From contig NZ_QUIV01000013.1 of the NCBI RefSeq assembly GCF_003480315.1, positions 25,508 through 89,507 on the forward strand: a DNA stretch of 64,000 nt, in the 5' to 3' direction. Origin of the DNA: Clostridium sp. AM33-3 (lineage in GTDB: Bacteria > Bacillota > Clostridia > Lachnospirales > Lachnospiraceae). The position numbers and the translations under genes are program-made. Position 1 is the first letter of the stretch; every line of letters begins with the position of its first letter. Below the pieces are notes generated by a model that saw only the letters and a program-made list of their open reading frames with translations, did not search any database and had not been told where the DNA came from. Below are positions 16,431 through 24,078 of the stretch, one piece after another.

Positions 16431-17336
16431 ATGCAAATGCAACAATTACGCTATTTTCTTGAAATCGCCAAAGAGAAAAACATCTCTGCGGCAGCCAAGA
16501 ACCTGTATCTTTCCCAACCCTCCCTCTCCCAGCAGATCCGGAAACTGGAAGAGGAACTGGAGGTGCCGCTTCTCATCCGCCACTCCAAATCTGTCTCCCT
16601 GACAGATGCCGGAGAACAGTTTGCCCACCATGCCCGAAGAATCCTCGGCGGAGTCGACCAGCTCTCTGAACTCATGCACAAGCAAAGCTTATTAGAGGCC
16701 GGAACCTTAAAGATCGGTCTGTTATGGATTGCCGGATACACAAACCTGCTTCAGATTTTAAGCGACTACCACCGCCTGTATCCGGGTCTGAATTATTCCT
16801 TCAGCGTAAACGGCAGCGCCCACTTACAGCAGATGCTTTTAGACCGCAAAATCCATGCCGCATTCATCATCGGCACGGAGGAGCAGCTGGATCAGGAACC
16901 GGATCTTTACTCCTGCAAAATTCAGGAAGACTTTTACTCCGTAATCGTATCCCGGCGCAATCCACTGGCATCCAGAAAAAGCCTTTCTGTTCTGGATTTA
17001 AGGGACTCTCCCATCATCATGCCCTCTCCTGCTTCCGCACTGCGAAAAAGCCTGGACCGGATTTTTGAGGAAGCTGGCATCACACCGAATATTCTCTGCG
17101 AAACCAGCCAGTCCGATCTGGTTATCCAGCTGGCCGCTCATGATCTCGGAGTCGGTATTTCCTCCAAAAGCATCGCCACAAGCGCACAGGATGGCACATA
17201 CGCCATCGTGCCCTTTGAGAGCCGCCTTCACCGCTCCATTTATTATGTAACGTTAAAAGAGCTTCTGGATTATCCATCCATCCGCTCTTTTACAAGGTAT
17301 GTGAAACGTTATCAGTTGGAAAATAAAGCATTATGA
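16431..17336 (+). CDS. LysR-family transcriptional regulator
   Basis: 301 residues. N-terminal LysR helix-turn-helix: LRYFLEIAKEKNISAAAKNL and LSQPSLSQQIRKLEEEL, then LLIRHSKSVSLTDAGE. The effector domain is a type-2 periplasmic-binding fold (about 90-295). ATG at 16431 with AAAGGAG ten bases upstream; a second Met two codons on is an alternative. Divergent from the DASS transporter operon and convergent with the YdiB-like dehydrogenase, whose stop is eleven bases from this one. It probably activates the transporter operon when a ring acid or its product binds, and represses itself. The effector is not known. Confidence 0.92.
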   Translation: MQMQQLRYFLEIAKEKNISAAAKNLYLSQPSLSQQIRKLEEELEVPLLIRHSKSVSLTDAGEQFAHHARRILGGVDQLSELMHKQSLLEAGTLKIGLLWIAGYTNLLQILSDYHRLYPGLNYSFSVNGSAHLQQMLLDRKIHAAFIIGTEEQLDQEPDLYSCKIQEDFYSVIVSRRNPLASRKSLSVLDLRDSPIIMPSPASALRKSLDRIFEEAGITPNILCETSQSDLVIQLAAHDLGVGISSKSIATSAQDGTYAIVPFESRLHRSIYYVTLKELLDYPSIRSFTRYVKRYQLENKAL

Positions 17337-17347
17337 ATTACAGAAAC

Positions 17348-18214
17348 TTACTCTGCGAAATATTTCTCCATTACTTCCTGTGCCGGCATTTCCTGACCGG
17401 TGTAGAGCCTGAAGGCCTCCGCACCCTGCCAGAGCAGCATGCCGATTCCCGGAATGGTCTTGCAGCCTGCTGCTGCCGCATCCTTTAACAGTTTGGTCTC
17501 TCTCGGGTTGTAAACAACATCGGAAACAACCAGATCCTTGCGGAATAAGCTGGTATCGGTAATGATGCTCTGGTCGTCCATCGGCTTCATGCCCACACGG
17601 GTTGCATTGGTGAAAATATCACTGTCTGCAACTTCCTTGCGGAATGCTTCCTGGTCATCCAGATCAAACAGGTTGACGGTGCAGGCCGGAACATGCTTGC
17701 GGATTTTCTCTACCGTTGCCTCTGCATTGGCAAAGAAGGAGTCTTTTCTTGCGAAAATAGAGATTTCCCGCATGCCCTCCAGTGCTGCCGTGATCTCAAT
17801 AGCAGTTGCTGCGCCGCCGGAACCGGCAATGGTCATCTTCTTTCCCGTGATCTCAAATCCGTTTTCACGGCAGTTTCTGACCCAGCCCATTCCATCGGTG
17901 TTATGGCCGATGAGCTTTCCATTTTCATTTACCACCGTATTCACCGCACCGATCAGCTCAGCTGCCTTAGACAGCTCATCACAACAGGCCAGAGCTGCAG
18001 TCTTACATGGCATGGTGATGTTAAAGCCTTTCACATTCAACAGGCGAAGCGCCTTTACTGCCTCTGCAGTCTCCTCTTCTTTAATGTCGTAAGCAAGGTA
18101 AGCGTAATCCAGTCCAAGCTTCTGAAAACTGTAATTGTACATGGCCGGAGAACCGGAATGTCCCACCGGGCTTCCGATCAGGCAAAGCATTTGTGTATGT
18201 CCGCTAATTTCCAT
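17348..18214 (-). CDS. ydiB: quinate/shikimate dehydrogenase, YdiB-like
   Basis: 288 residues, ATG at 18214 after AGGAGG. Shikimate-dehydrogenase fold: substrate site SPVGHSGSPAMYN, the catalytic Lys in ITMPCKTAA, GAVNTVV, GHNTDGMG with the catalytic Asp, nucleotide loop AGSGGAATAIE, and C-terminal GIGMLLWQGAEAF. The blocks FARKDSFF, TNATRVGMKP and VVYNPRETKLL resemble YdiB, which oxidises both quinate and shikimate with NAD(P)+, more than biosynthetic AroE. It probably shares a transcript with the AEC carrier 71 bases upstream. Next to the LysR-DASS-flavoprotein unit, a catabolic role is favoured, but it could be the only AroE of the cell. Confidence 0.85.
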   Translation of the reverse strand: MEISGHTQMLCLIGSPVGHSGSPAMYNYSFQKLGLDYAYLAYDIKEEETAEAVKALRLLNVKGFNITMPCKTAALACCDELSKAAELIGAVNTVVNENGKLIGHNTDGMGWVRNCRENGFEITGKKMTIAGSGGAATAIEITAALEGMREISIFARKDSFFANAEATVEKIRKHVPACTVNLFDLDDQEAFRKEVADSDIFTNATRVGMKPMDDQSIITDTSLFRKDLVVSDVVYNPRETKLLKDAAAAGCKTIPGIGMLLWQGAEAFRLYTGQEMPAQEVMEKYFAE

Positions 18215-18285
18215 TGTCGTTTCCTCCTATCAGTAACATTTTGGGGTTTATTTTACTCGTTTTCTTTTCCTCTTGCAAGTAATTC

Positions 18286-19197
18286 TTACATAACCAGCAC
18301 CAGTACCATAATAATGCAGCAGATACTGATCAGCGCCGAAATCGAATTGAGTGCGCTGGACAGGCCGAAATCCTCGCCAAGCTCTGCAGTAAACGCCGGA
18401 ACTGCCGAAGATATAGGGCTGAATACCAGAAACGCCAGGGCCTGACGATATTCCAGTTCCAGAGGAAGCAGACGGAAAAATGCCACGGCCAAAATAACTG
18501 CAATGCTATACCGGATCAAAAGGATCCGTGCCATAACGCCAAACTGCTCCCGGCTTCCCGATAACTGAAAACCAACTCCAAGCATCAGCATGGCCAGAAA
18601 TGGATTTGCATTTCCGACAATCCCGGCAAATGTTGTCACTGCCTCCGGCAGACGGATCTGCAAAAGATTCAGGATCAGCATCAGGACATAAGTATCAAAC
18701 GGAATAGAACAGAGCAGTGTCAACGCGATCTTTTTTACAGAAAAGCCCTTTCCCCCTCCCTTTATCATGGAAGCAATGCTGTAGGAACCGCCCAGACAGA
18801 TAAAGGAATTTCCCGTATCAAACAGGCTGGTGGCCAGCATACCGGCCGGGCCAAGAAAGCTCTGTACAAATGGCATCGTAAAGGTGCCGATGTTATAACC
18901 GGTACTATTAAGGACCTCAAATGCCCTCTTTTCCCTGGAAGCTCTGAGATTCAGAAGATATAAAACCGTCATGTACAAAACGCCGCCTCCAAATCCCAGC
19001 AGGCACAGGCCCAGCAGAGATGGCTCTATCTTCATCCCGTTCATGTTGCTTATGATCGCTGCGGGCAGTGTTATTTTCAGCACGGTCTTTGACAGCACAT
19101 AAAAATCATCTTTCTTAAAAAAACCGATCCGGCGCAGCACATGTCCCAGAATGATGATCAGAATAAAACAGGCTGCGCGCATCAGAATTTCTCCCAT
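18286..19197 (-). CDS. AEC-family (auxin efflux carrier-type) permease
   Basis: 303 residues, ten hydrophobic segments. ATG at 19197 with AAGGAG. The AEC signature includes ILGHVLRRIGFFKKDDF in TM1, KTVLKITLPAAIISNMNG in TM2 and a C-terminal half with PFLAMLMLGVGFQL. Bacterial members move malate, malonate and similar carboxylates. The shikimate dehydrogenase gene follows on the same strand, so this carrier may import or export a substrate of the ring-acid pathway. Upstream is a 351-base gap with stem-loops. Substrate and direction are unknown. Confidence 0.85.
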   Translation of the reverse strand: MGEILMRAACFILIIILGHVLRRIGFFKKDDFYVLSKTVLKITLPAAIISNMNGMKIEPSLLGLCLLGFGGGVLYMTVLYLLNLRASREKRAFEVLNSTGYNIGTFTMPFVQSFLGPAGMLATSLFDTGNSFICLGGSYSIASMIKGGGKGFSVKKIALTLLCSIPFDTYVLMLILNLLQIRLPEAVTTFAGIVGNANPFLAMLMLGVGFQLSGSREQFGVMARILLIRYSIAVILAVAFFRLLPLELEYRQALAFLVFSPISSAVPAFTAELGEDFGLSSALNSISALISICCIIMVLVLVM

Positions 19198-19548
19198 GGG
19201 GACTCTCCTTTTCGCCGCATAGTTTTTTTATTTCACATATGCTTCCTATTGTGCATCAGTTCAGCCGGATTGGCAAGCGTTTATTTTCTGTCATTTATTC
19301 ATATTCCGTTCACAAATCATTCAAAAACCTTTTACAGATTTAACATGATTTCTTCACGATTTCTCTCTATACTGTAACCATAAACAACAGGAACGAAAGA
19401 GTTGTTTATAAAACGCTTAAAAGATTTTTTTCATAATACTCGAGCTGATAACAAGAGTTGTCAGCTCTCCTCCCTTTTTATAACAAAAAAGCAGGTGCTA
19501 TTTCCCGGCACCTGCTTTCTTTGTTTTCTTCTCTATCTATTTTCTTTT
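19198..19548. other. 351-base intergenic region with stem-loops, possible small RNA or leader
   Basis: No convincing protein gene. TAAACAAC (19381-19388) and GTTGTTTA (19401-19408) form a perfect eight-pair stem. GAGCTGA (19442-19448) and TCAGCTC (19461-19467) form another, followed on the plus strand by TCCTCCCTTTTTA, which resembles a weak terminator. A TATACT box at 19368-19373 lies just before the first stem but has no good -35. Read on the minus strand, the same region is the AEC leader. The exchanger terminator occupies 19484-19517. Confidence 0.45.
19484..19517 (-). terminator. intrinsic terminator of the cation exchanger gene
   Basis: GCAGGTGC (19491-19498) pairs with GCACCTGC (19508-19515); on the minus strand the stem is followed by TTTTTTG. 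It lies 31 bases after the stop at 19549. Confidence 0.85.
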
Positions 19549-20463
19549 CTACCGTATACAGATATAAACCAGATAACCGGCATACATGGCAAGCATAGCC
19601 AGGCCTTCTCCCCGGCTGATACGCAGCTTGCTGCGGCAAAGCACCCAGGTCACAACGCTGGCCACAATAAGGCAGACCGTATCAATCACCGAAAACGATG
19701 TTACCGCGATCGGATGGACTGCCGCAGAGGCCGCAAGCACCATCAGAACGTTAAAGATATTGGAGCCGATGACATTGCCCAGAGCCAGCCCATTCTCCCC
19801 TTTTCTGGATGCGACAACGGAGGTGACAAGCTCCGGCAGGGAAGTGCCGAGTGCCACAACGGTCAGGCCTACAAGGGTCTGGGAAAGGCCGAAGGAAAGG
19901 GCAATATCTTTTGCGCTGTCTACAACCATGTTCCCGCCGCAGACAATGGCTGCCAGGCCGCCGACAATATAAATCACGCTGATAAGCGGAGACAATACTC
20001 TGATCTCCTCATTCTCCTCGATCCGGTTTGCCAGTGCATCACGAACCGTCAGCACAAGAAAGCCGACAAACAGCAGTAACAGAAAGACTGCTTCCGGTCT
20101 GCTGATAAAATGATCCCGGAAAATCATGAAAAACAAAACCAGGGCCACACCTACCGATGCGGCGTAATCCCACCGCAGCTGTACCGCAAATGGACGGATG
20201 ACACCGCAGCAGCCCAACACTACCAGCAGGTTAAACAGATTGGAACCAATGACATTGCCCACCGCGATCTCATTGCTTCCGGCCAGAGAGGCCGTAGTGC
20301 TGACCGCCAACTCCGGTGCGCTAGTTCCAAACGCCACAATGGTAAGTCCGATGATGATACTGGGCACCCTGAGCGCCCGCGCAATGGAGGAACTCGCCTC
20401 CACAAAATAATCTGCTCCCTTGATCAGAAGCACAAAGCCGACAACCAGCCAGACGTACATCAT
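19549..20463 (-). CDS. CaCA-family cation (Na+/Ca2+-type) antiporter, YrbG-like
   Basis: 304 residues, about ten membrane helices. ATG at 20463 after AGGAGG. The two alpha repeats that form the ion site are clear: LTIVAFGTSAPELAVSTTAS with NVIGSNLFN in the first half, and LTVVALGTSLPELVTSVVAS with NVIGSNIFN in the second. A long acidic loop between the halves (NRIEENEEIRV) fits. It should extrude Ca2+ (or another cation) against Na+ or H+. It stands alone between the AEC unit and the AGCS gene with its own terminator. Confidence 0.93.
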   Translation of the reverse strand: MMYVWLVVGFVLLIKGADYFVEASSSIARALRVPSIIIGLTIVAFGTSAPELAVSTTASLAGSNEIAVGNVIGSNLFNLLVVLGCCGVIRPFAVQLRWDYAASVGVALVLFFMIFRDHFISRPEAVFLLLLFVGFLVLTVRDALANRIEENEEIRVLSPLISVIYIVGGLAAIVCGGNMVVDSAKDIALSFGLSQTLVGLTVVALGTSLPELVTSVVASRKGENGLALGNVIGSNIFNVLMVLAASAAVHPIAVTSFSVIDTVCLIVASVVTWVLCRSKLRISRGEGLAMLAMYAGYLVYICIR

Positions 20464-20725
20464 AATCTTTCCTCCTGCCCTGTCCCCAGGTTTTTGTATT
20501 CTTTCCTAAAGTGAAATACAGTATAGGTGGTTTTGATGTACTTGTCAAGGCGGTGCCGGCTTTCTCCATGCACTTATCGAAAATCTATTTATTCCGTTTC
20601 TTCTCCGTTATCCTTCGGCACTCCGTCAAATTCTGTTACCTTTGCGTATTGTTTGTTTGATTCCATAGTGTCTGATTCCTCTTTTTTTCAGGTCTCATGA
20701 CTGATTTTATTTTTTGCCTATATAA

Positions 20726-22087
20726 CTATTTTTTAGCTTTTATTTTCGGGAACTGTACATGGTCTGCCAGGAGCCACAGGGATAGAAGATTTGGATATGC
20801 CATCAGGCCATTCACCAGATCCGACATAAGCCAGACAAGCTCCAAACGGCAGATGCACCCCAGCCAGACTGCCAGAAGATAAAGAATGATATACAGATAT
20901 TCCGTATTTACACCAGGACACAGGTACTCTGCCAGATAAGAAAACATCTGTCTTCCTATATAGTACCAGCCAACAATCGTGGCAAAAGCGAACGCAGCCA
21001 TGCTGGCGGACACCAGAATGCCACCGCATCTGCCAAGAATTTTGGTAAAACAGAAGGAGGTAAGGGCAGCGCCATCCAGACCGGCTGCAATGCGCCACAC
21101 CGCTTCGGCCCCGGCCATCAGTGCGCACTCCCGTTCCACGCACAAAATCACCAGAGCCGTCAGCGTGCAGATCACGATCGTATCAACAAACACCTCAAAC
21201 ATGGCCCACATCCCCTGTTCCTCCGGCGTGGTCTCTTCCGCCGCGCCATGCAGCGCCGCAAGCGTTCCAAGTCCCGCTTCGTTAGAAAACACGCCCCGGG
21301 CCAGGCCAAAACGCACACTTCGTGAAAACAGAAATCCGGCAATACCACCGCCGGCCGCCCCAGGCGTCCAGGCCTCTTTCAGAATCTGTCCAAGCACCAC
21401 CGGAATGCTGCGTCGGCACACCGCCAGAACCCATACGGAAAAGAAAAAATAAATTCCCGCGGACAGCGGCACAAACCAGGAAGTCATCCGGGAAATGCGC
21501 CGGATTCCTCCCCACACCACTGCAGCTGTCAGGGCTGTTACCAGAACTGCCGCAATTTCCTGCTTCATACCGGCTTCATAGCAAAGTGTTTCACTGACCG
21601 CGTTCGCCTGCACCATGCTTCCCATCCCCAGAGAAGCCAGTACCGCAAACAGCGCATAAATCAGTCCCATGCTCCGGCAGCCCAGCCCACGCTCCATAGA
21701 CACCATGGGACCGCACTGCCATGCTCCATCCGTTCTGCGATAACGGTACTTCTGCCCCAGGCTGGTTTCCGCGTAAGCCGTGGCCATGCCGATGAGGGCT
21801 GAAATCCAGAGCCAGAACACGGCACCGGGACCACCGGCAGTCAGAGCCGTCGCCACGCCGACAATATTGCCTGTGCCAATGGTAGCAGCCAGCGCAGTGC
21901 AGGAGGTCTGGAATGAAGAAACCGAACCATTTCCAAGACTTCCCATCGTCTTTTTCCACCAGTATGGCAGTTTCCGGATCTGGAATCCACCAGACTTCAC
22001 GGTAAAGAACAGTCCTGTTCCCAGAAACAAAAGCATCGTCCACGGCCCCCAGACGATTTCGTGTAACAGCTGCAATGTCTGCTGCAT
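20726..22087 (-). CDS. AGCS-family sodium:alanine/glycine symporter
   Basis: 453 residues from the ATG at 22087 (GGAG six bases upstream), where the protein reads VWGPWTMLLFLGTGLFFT like family N-termini; nine more codons to 22114 are possible. About eleven membrane segments. Family blocks: ALAATIGTGNIVGVATAL, the signature region FSNEAGLGTLAALHGAAEE and AFAFATIVGWYYIGRQM. It imports small neutral amino acids with Na+ (or H+). The gene is monocistronic and divergent from the phospholipase-like gene at 22187. The 262 bases between its stop and the exchanger start show no gene. Confidence 0.92.
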   Translation of the reverse strand: MQQTLQLLHEIVWGPWTMLLFLGTGLFFTVKSGGFQIRKLPYWWKKTMGSLGNGSVSSFQTSCTALAATIGTGNIVGVATALTAGGPGAVFWLWISALIGMATAYAETSLGQKYRYRRTDGAWQCGPMVSMERGLGCRSMGLIYALFAVLASLGMGSMVQANAVSETLCYEAGMKQEIAAVLVTALTAAVVWGGIRRISRMTSWFVPLSAGIYFFFSVWVLAVCRRSIPVVLGQILKEAWTPGAAGGGIAGFLFSRSVRFGLARGVFSNEAGLGTLAALHGAAEETTPEEQGMWAMFEVFVDTIVICTLTALVILCVERECALMAGAEAVWRIAAGLDGAALTSFCFTKILGRCGGILVSASMAAFAFATIVGWYYIGRQMFSYLAEYLCPGVNTEYLYIILYLLAVWLGCICRLELVWLMSDLVNGLMAYPNLLSLWLLADHVQFPKIKAKK

Positions 22088-22156
22088 GGTTATCTCCATA
22101 CACCTGCTCTTCATTCTAACTTATGCACAGAGTTCCTCGTATTTTCATTCGAGATG

Positions 22157-22165
22157 TGCTATAAT
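22157..22165 (+). promoter_or_regulatory. extended -10 promoter of the phospholipase-like gene
   Basis: TGC followed by TATAAT (22160-22165) with no clear -35. Only about 15 bases then separate the likely start point from the GGAGG ribosome site. Confidence 0.6.
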
Positions 22166-22186
22166 CCAGCTATAGGAGGTATTCTT

Positions 22187-23167
22187 ATGCCCGGATTTAC
22201 CACACACTATATCTTAGGAATGAAGGCCTACAACGATCTTCCCAACAATCAGTTAAAATACATCATTGCCAAATACCGCTGGCTCTACCAGCTGGGCCTG
22301 CAGGGGCCGGATATGTTTTTCTACAATATTCCCGTTCTGCGCCACCGGGACTACCGCAACGTTGGCTCCTATATGCATGAGCATCACATCCAGGAGTTCT
22401 TTGTCTGCTATCTGCAGCATTTAAGCGAAGTGAAATCCCGTCAGCAGAGAGAAGAAGGACTGGCTTACTTCTGTGGCTATTTAAATCACTACATCGGAGA
22501 CTCCATCTGTCATCCTTATGTGTATGGACGCATCGGCTACGATGCCAAAGCTCCAAACAGCCAGGCCCATGGCCGCCACGCTTCCCTGGAGAATGACATT
22601 GATGCCATACTCCTGTGGAAATACAAGCACAAAAAACCATCCCAGTTCAACCAGGCAGCAACCATCTGCTTAAACGGCATGGAAACCCAGTTTATCTCCC
22701 GTTTCCTTGCCGACTGTATCAATGAGACGTATTATCCCATCACCTACAGCAACAACTTCCAGGTAACCCCTGCCATGATCCACCGTTCCATTCTGGCTCT
22801 GCGATTCGGGTGCCGGACCCTGGCAGATCCAAAGGGATCCAAACGCAATAAGATTGCCTTCGTGGAGAAGCTGGTCCTGAAAAATCCGGTGGCATCCCAG
22901 AAGCTGGTCACCGACGAGATCAATAACCCACGTGAAGTCCTGAACATCGACCATGACATCTGGTGCAACCCCTGGGACCGCAGACTTGCCTCAAAAGCCT
23001 CCTTCCCTGACCTGTTCCGGCAATGCCTGCACAAGAGCAACAATGTCTACGCCATCATCAATTCCTATCTGACCGGCGAACTGCCAAACACCAAAGAAAA
23101 CATGGACCGGCTGCTGGATGAGCTTGGAAGCTACTCCTACCACAGTGGACTTTTTGTTCCGGATTAA
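22187..23167 (+). CDS. zinc-dependent phospholipase C family protein
   Basis: 326 residues from the ATG at 22187, preceded by ATAGGAGGT; eleven codons further upstream are in frame but span the promoter. PF00882-type all-helical fold: MPGFTTHYILGMKAY with the first His, LQGPDMFFYNIP with the conserved Asp, HEHHIQEF, then AYFCGYLNHYIGDSICHPYVYG, whose His/Asp/His set would bind zinc, and a Glu/Asp near ENDIDAILLWK. No signal peptide, so unlike secreted phospholipases it seems cytosolic, as is common for clostridial paralogs of unknown function. Followed by a terminator. Confidence 0.85.
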   Translation: MPGFTTHYILGMKAYNDLPNNQLKYIIAKYRWLYQLGLQGPDMFFYNIPVLRHRDYRNVGSYMHEHHIQEFFVCYLQHLSEVKSRQQREEGLAYFCGYLNHYIGDSICHPYVYGRIGYDAKAPNSQAHGRHASLENDIDAILLWKYKHKKPSQFNQAATICLNGMETQFISRFLADCINETYYPITYSNNFQVTPAMIHRSILALRFGCRTLADPKGSKRNKIAFVEKLVLKNPVASQKLVTDEINNPREVLNIDHDIWCNPWDRRLASKASFPDLFRQCLHKSNNVYAIINSYLTGELPNTKENMDRLLDELGSYSYHSGLFVPD

Positions 23168-23184
23168 TAATCCCAAATAGACAA

Positions 23185-23230
23185 GCGCCGATACAGAACC
23201 ATTTCGTTCCGTATCGGCTGCTTATTTTCG
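23185..23230 (+). terminator. intrinsic terminator after the phospholipase-like gene
   Basis: GCCGATAC (23187-23194) pairs with GTATCGGC (23211-23218), with a 16-base loop, followed by TGCTTATTTTCG. Confidence 0.7.
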
Positions 23231-23275
23231 TCCAATAATTTCACGTAAATATCAGTTAATATTTCAGTTAAAATA

Positions 23276-23304
23276 TTGCATATTATTTTAATGTATCATA
23301 TAAT
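23276..23304 (+). promoter_or_regulatory. promoter of the toxin-antitoxin operon
   Basis: TTGCAT at 23276-23281, 17 bases, TATAAT at 23299-23304. Just upstream, CAGTTAA occurs twice (about 23253-23270) in an AT-rich direct repeat, a likely site for autorepression by the antitoxin complex. Confidence 0.75.
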
Positions 23305-23332
23305 ACTTATATAGATGAAAGGAGGTTTTCTT

Positions 23333-23683
23333 ATGAGTTTCGCATTTGCCAATATGACCGAAAAATTAATTCCCATTTCTGATTTCAGCCAGGGAAAAGC
23401 TGGCAAAATCTTTAATGATGTCGCACAGAATAACAGTGAATATATTGTTTTGAAAAACAACCAGCCTACTGCTGTCCTTATCTCTGTCAAAGAATATCAG
23501 GACACCCAGAAAAAGCTGGCCCGCCTTGAAAAATTTATGGAGGCCATTGAGAATATACGTCTGCTGAAGCTTGCCCAGTCCAGATCTTTAGATGACACCA
23601 CTTCGTTTGAATCCTTTATAACGGAAGAGGGATTTTCCATGGAAGAATTAGAACAGCTCGCAGAAAGCGTAGAAATCGAATGA
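23333..23683 (+). CDS. type II antitoxin, Phd/YefM family
   Basis: 116 residues from the ATG at 23333, with AAAGGAGG ahead. N-terminal Phd/YefM DNA-binding fold: LIPISDFSQGKAGKIFNDV and EYIVLKNNQPTAVLISVKEYQ. A charged helical C-terminus (FITEEGFSMEELEQLAES) would wrap the toxin. It should neutralise the RelE-like partner and repress the operon. The toxin start overlaps the antitoxin stop in ATGA, the classic coupling. The -10/-35 region is bordered by direct repeats. A chromosomal stabilisation or stress-response module is likely. Confidence 0.9.
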   Translation: MSFAFANMTEKLIPISDFSQGKAGKIFNDVAQNNSEYIVLKNNQPTAVLISVKEYQDTQKKLARLEKFMEAIENIRLLKLAQSRSLDDTTSFESFITEEGFSMEELEQLAESVEIE

Positions 23684-24039
23684 AAAGATGGAATATAAAA
23701 ATTACCAAAGAGGCGAAAAAAGATTTTCAACAGCTCGACAATAGCCTGAAAAAGCAGGTAGCCGCCGGTATCATCAAAGTGGCCAGGGCCCCACTTCCCA
23801 GTCCACACGGCTATGGAAAGCCTCTCGGCAACAAAAACGGAAAAAATCTAACCGGTTTTTTCAAAATTAAATACAAAGGAATCGGCATCCGCATTGTATA
23901 TACCCTTGTACTCGCCGATATCACTATGAATATCGTTGTAATTTCTGAGCGTGATGATAATTACTGCTATGACCTTGCGTTTAAGCTATATCAGAAATAC
24001 GGAGATAAGCTTTTTGAAAATATTTTCTTTGATTTTTAA
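23680..24039 (+). CDS. type II toxin, RelE/ParE superfamily
   Basis: 119 residues. The small RelE fold is visible: WNIKITKEAKKDFQQLDNSLKK at the N-terminus, then HGYGKPLGNKNGKNLTGFFKIK and IGIRIVYTLV with the conserved Arg, and IVVISERDD near the C-terminus. RelE members cleave ribosome-bound mRNA; ParE members hit gyrase. Which applies is not certain, though the Lys/Arg-rich strand favours RelE. It runs on about 20 residues past the usual fold end (KLYQKYGDKLFENIFFDF). Translated with the antitoxin through a four-base overlap. Confidence 0.88.
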   Translation: MKRWNIKITKEAKKDFQQLDNSLKKQVAAGIIKVARAPLPSPHGYGKPLGNKNGKNLTGFFKIKYKGIGIRIVYTLVLADITMNIVVISERDDNYCYDLAFKLYQKYGDKLFENIFFDF

Positions 24040-24042
24040 TAG

Positions 24043-24078
24043 AAAAAACCAGGGATCCCTTATCGGATCACCTGGTTT
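24043..24078 (-). terminator. intrinsic terminator of the metallo-beta-lactamase-fold gene
   Basis: AAACCAGG (24046-24053) pairs with CCTGGTTT (24071-24078); on the minus strand TTTTTTC follows. The stop codon at 24060 lies in the loop. Confidence 0.8.

Noticed and set aside
19402..20079. 225-codon plus-strand frame starting in the gap and running against the exchanger gene
   Set aside because: Most of it is antisense to the exchanger and there is no ribosome site; only the stem-loops in the gap were kept.
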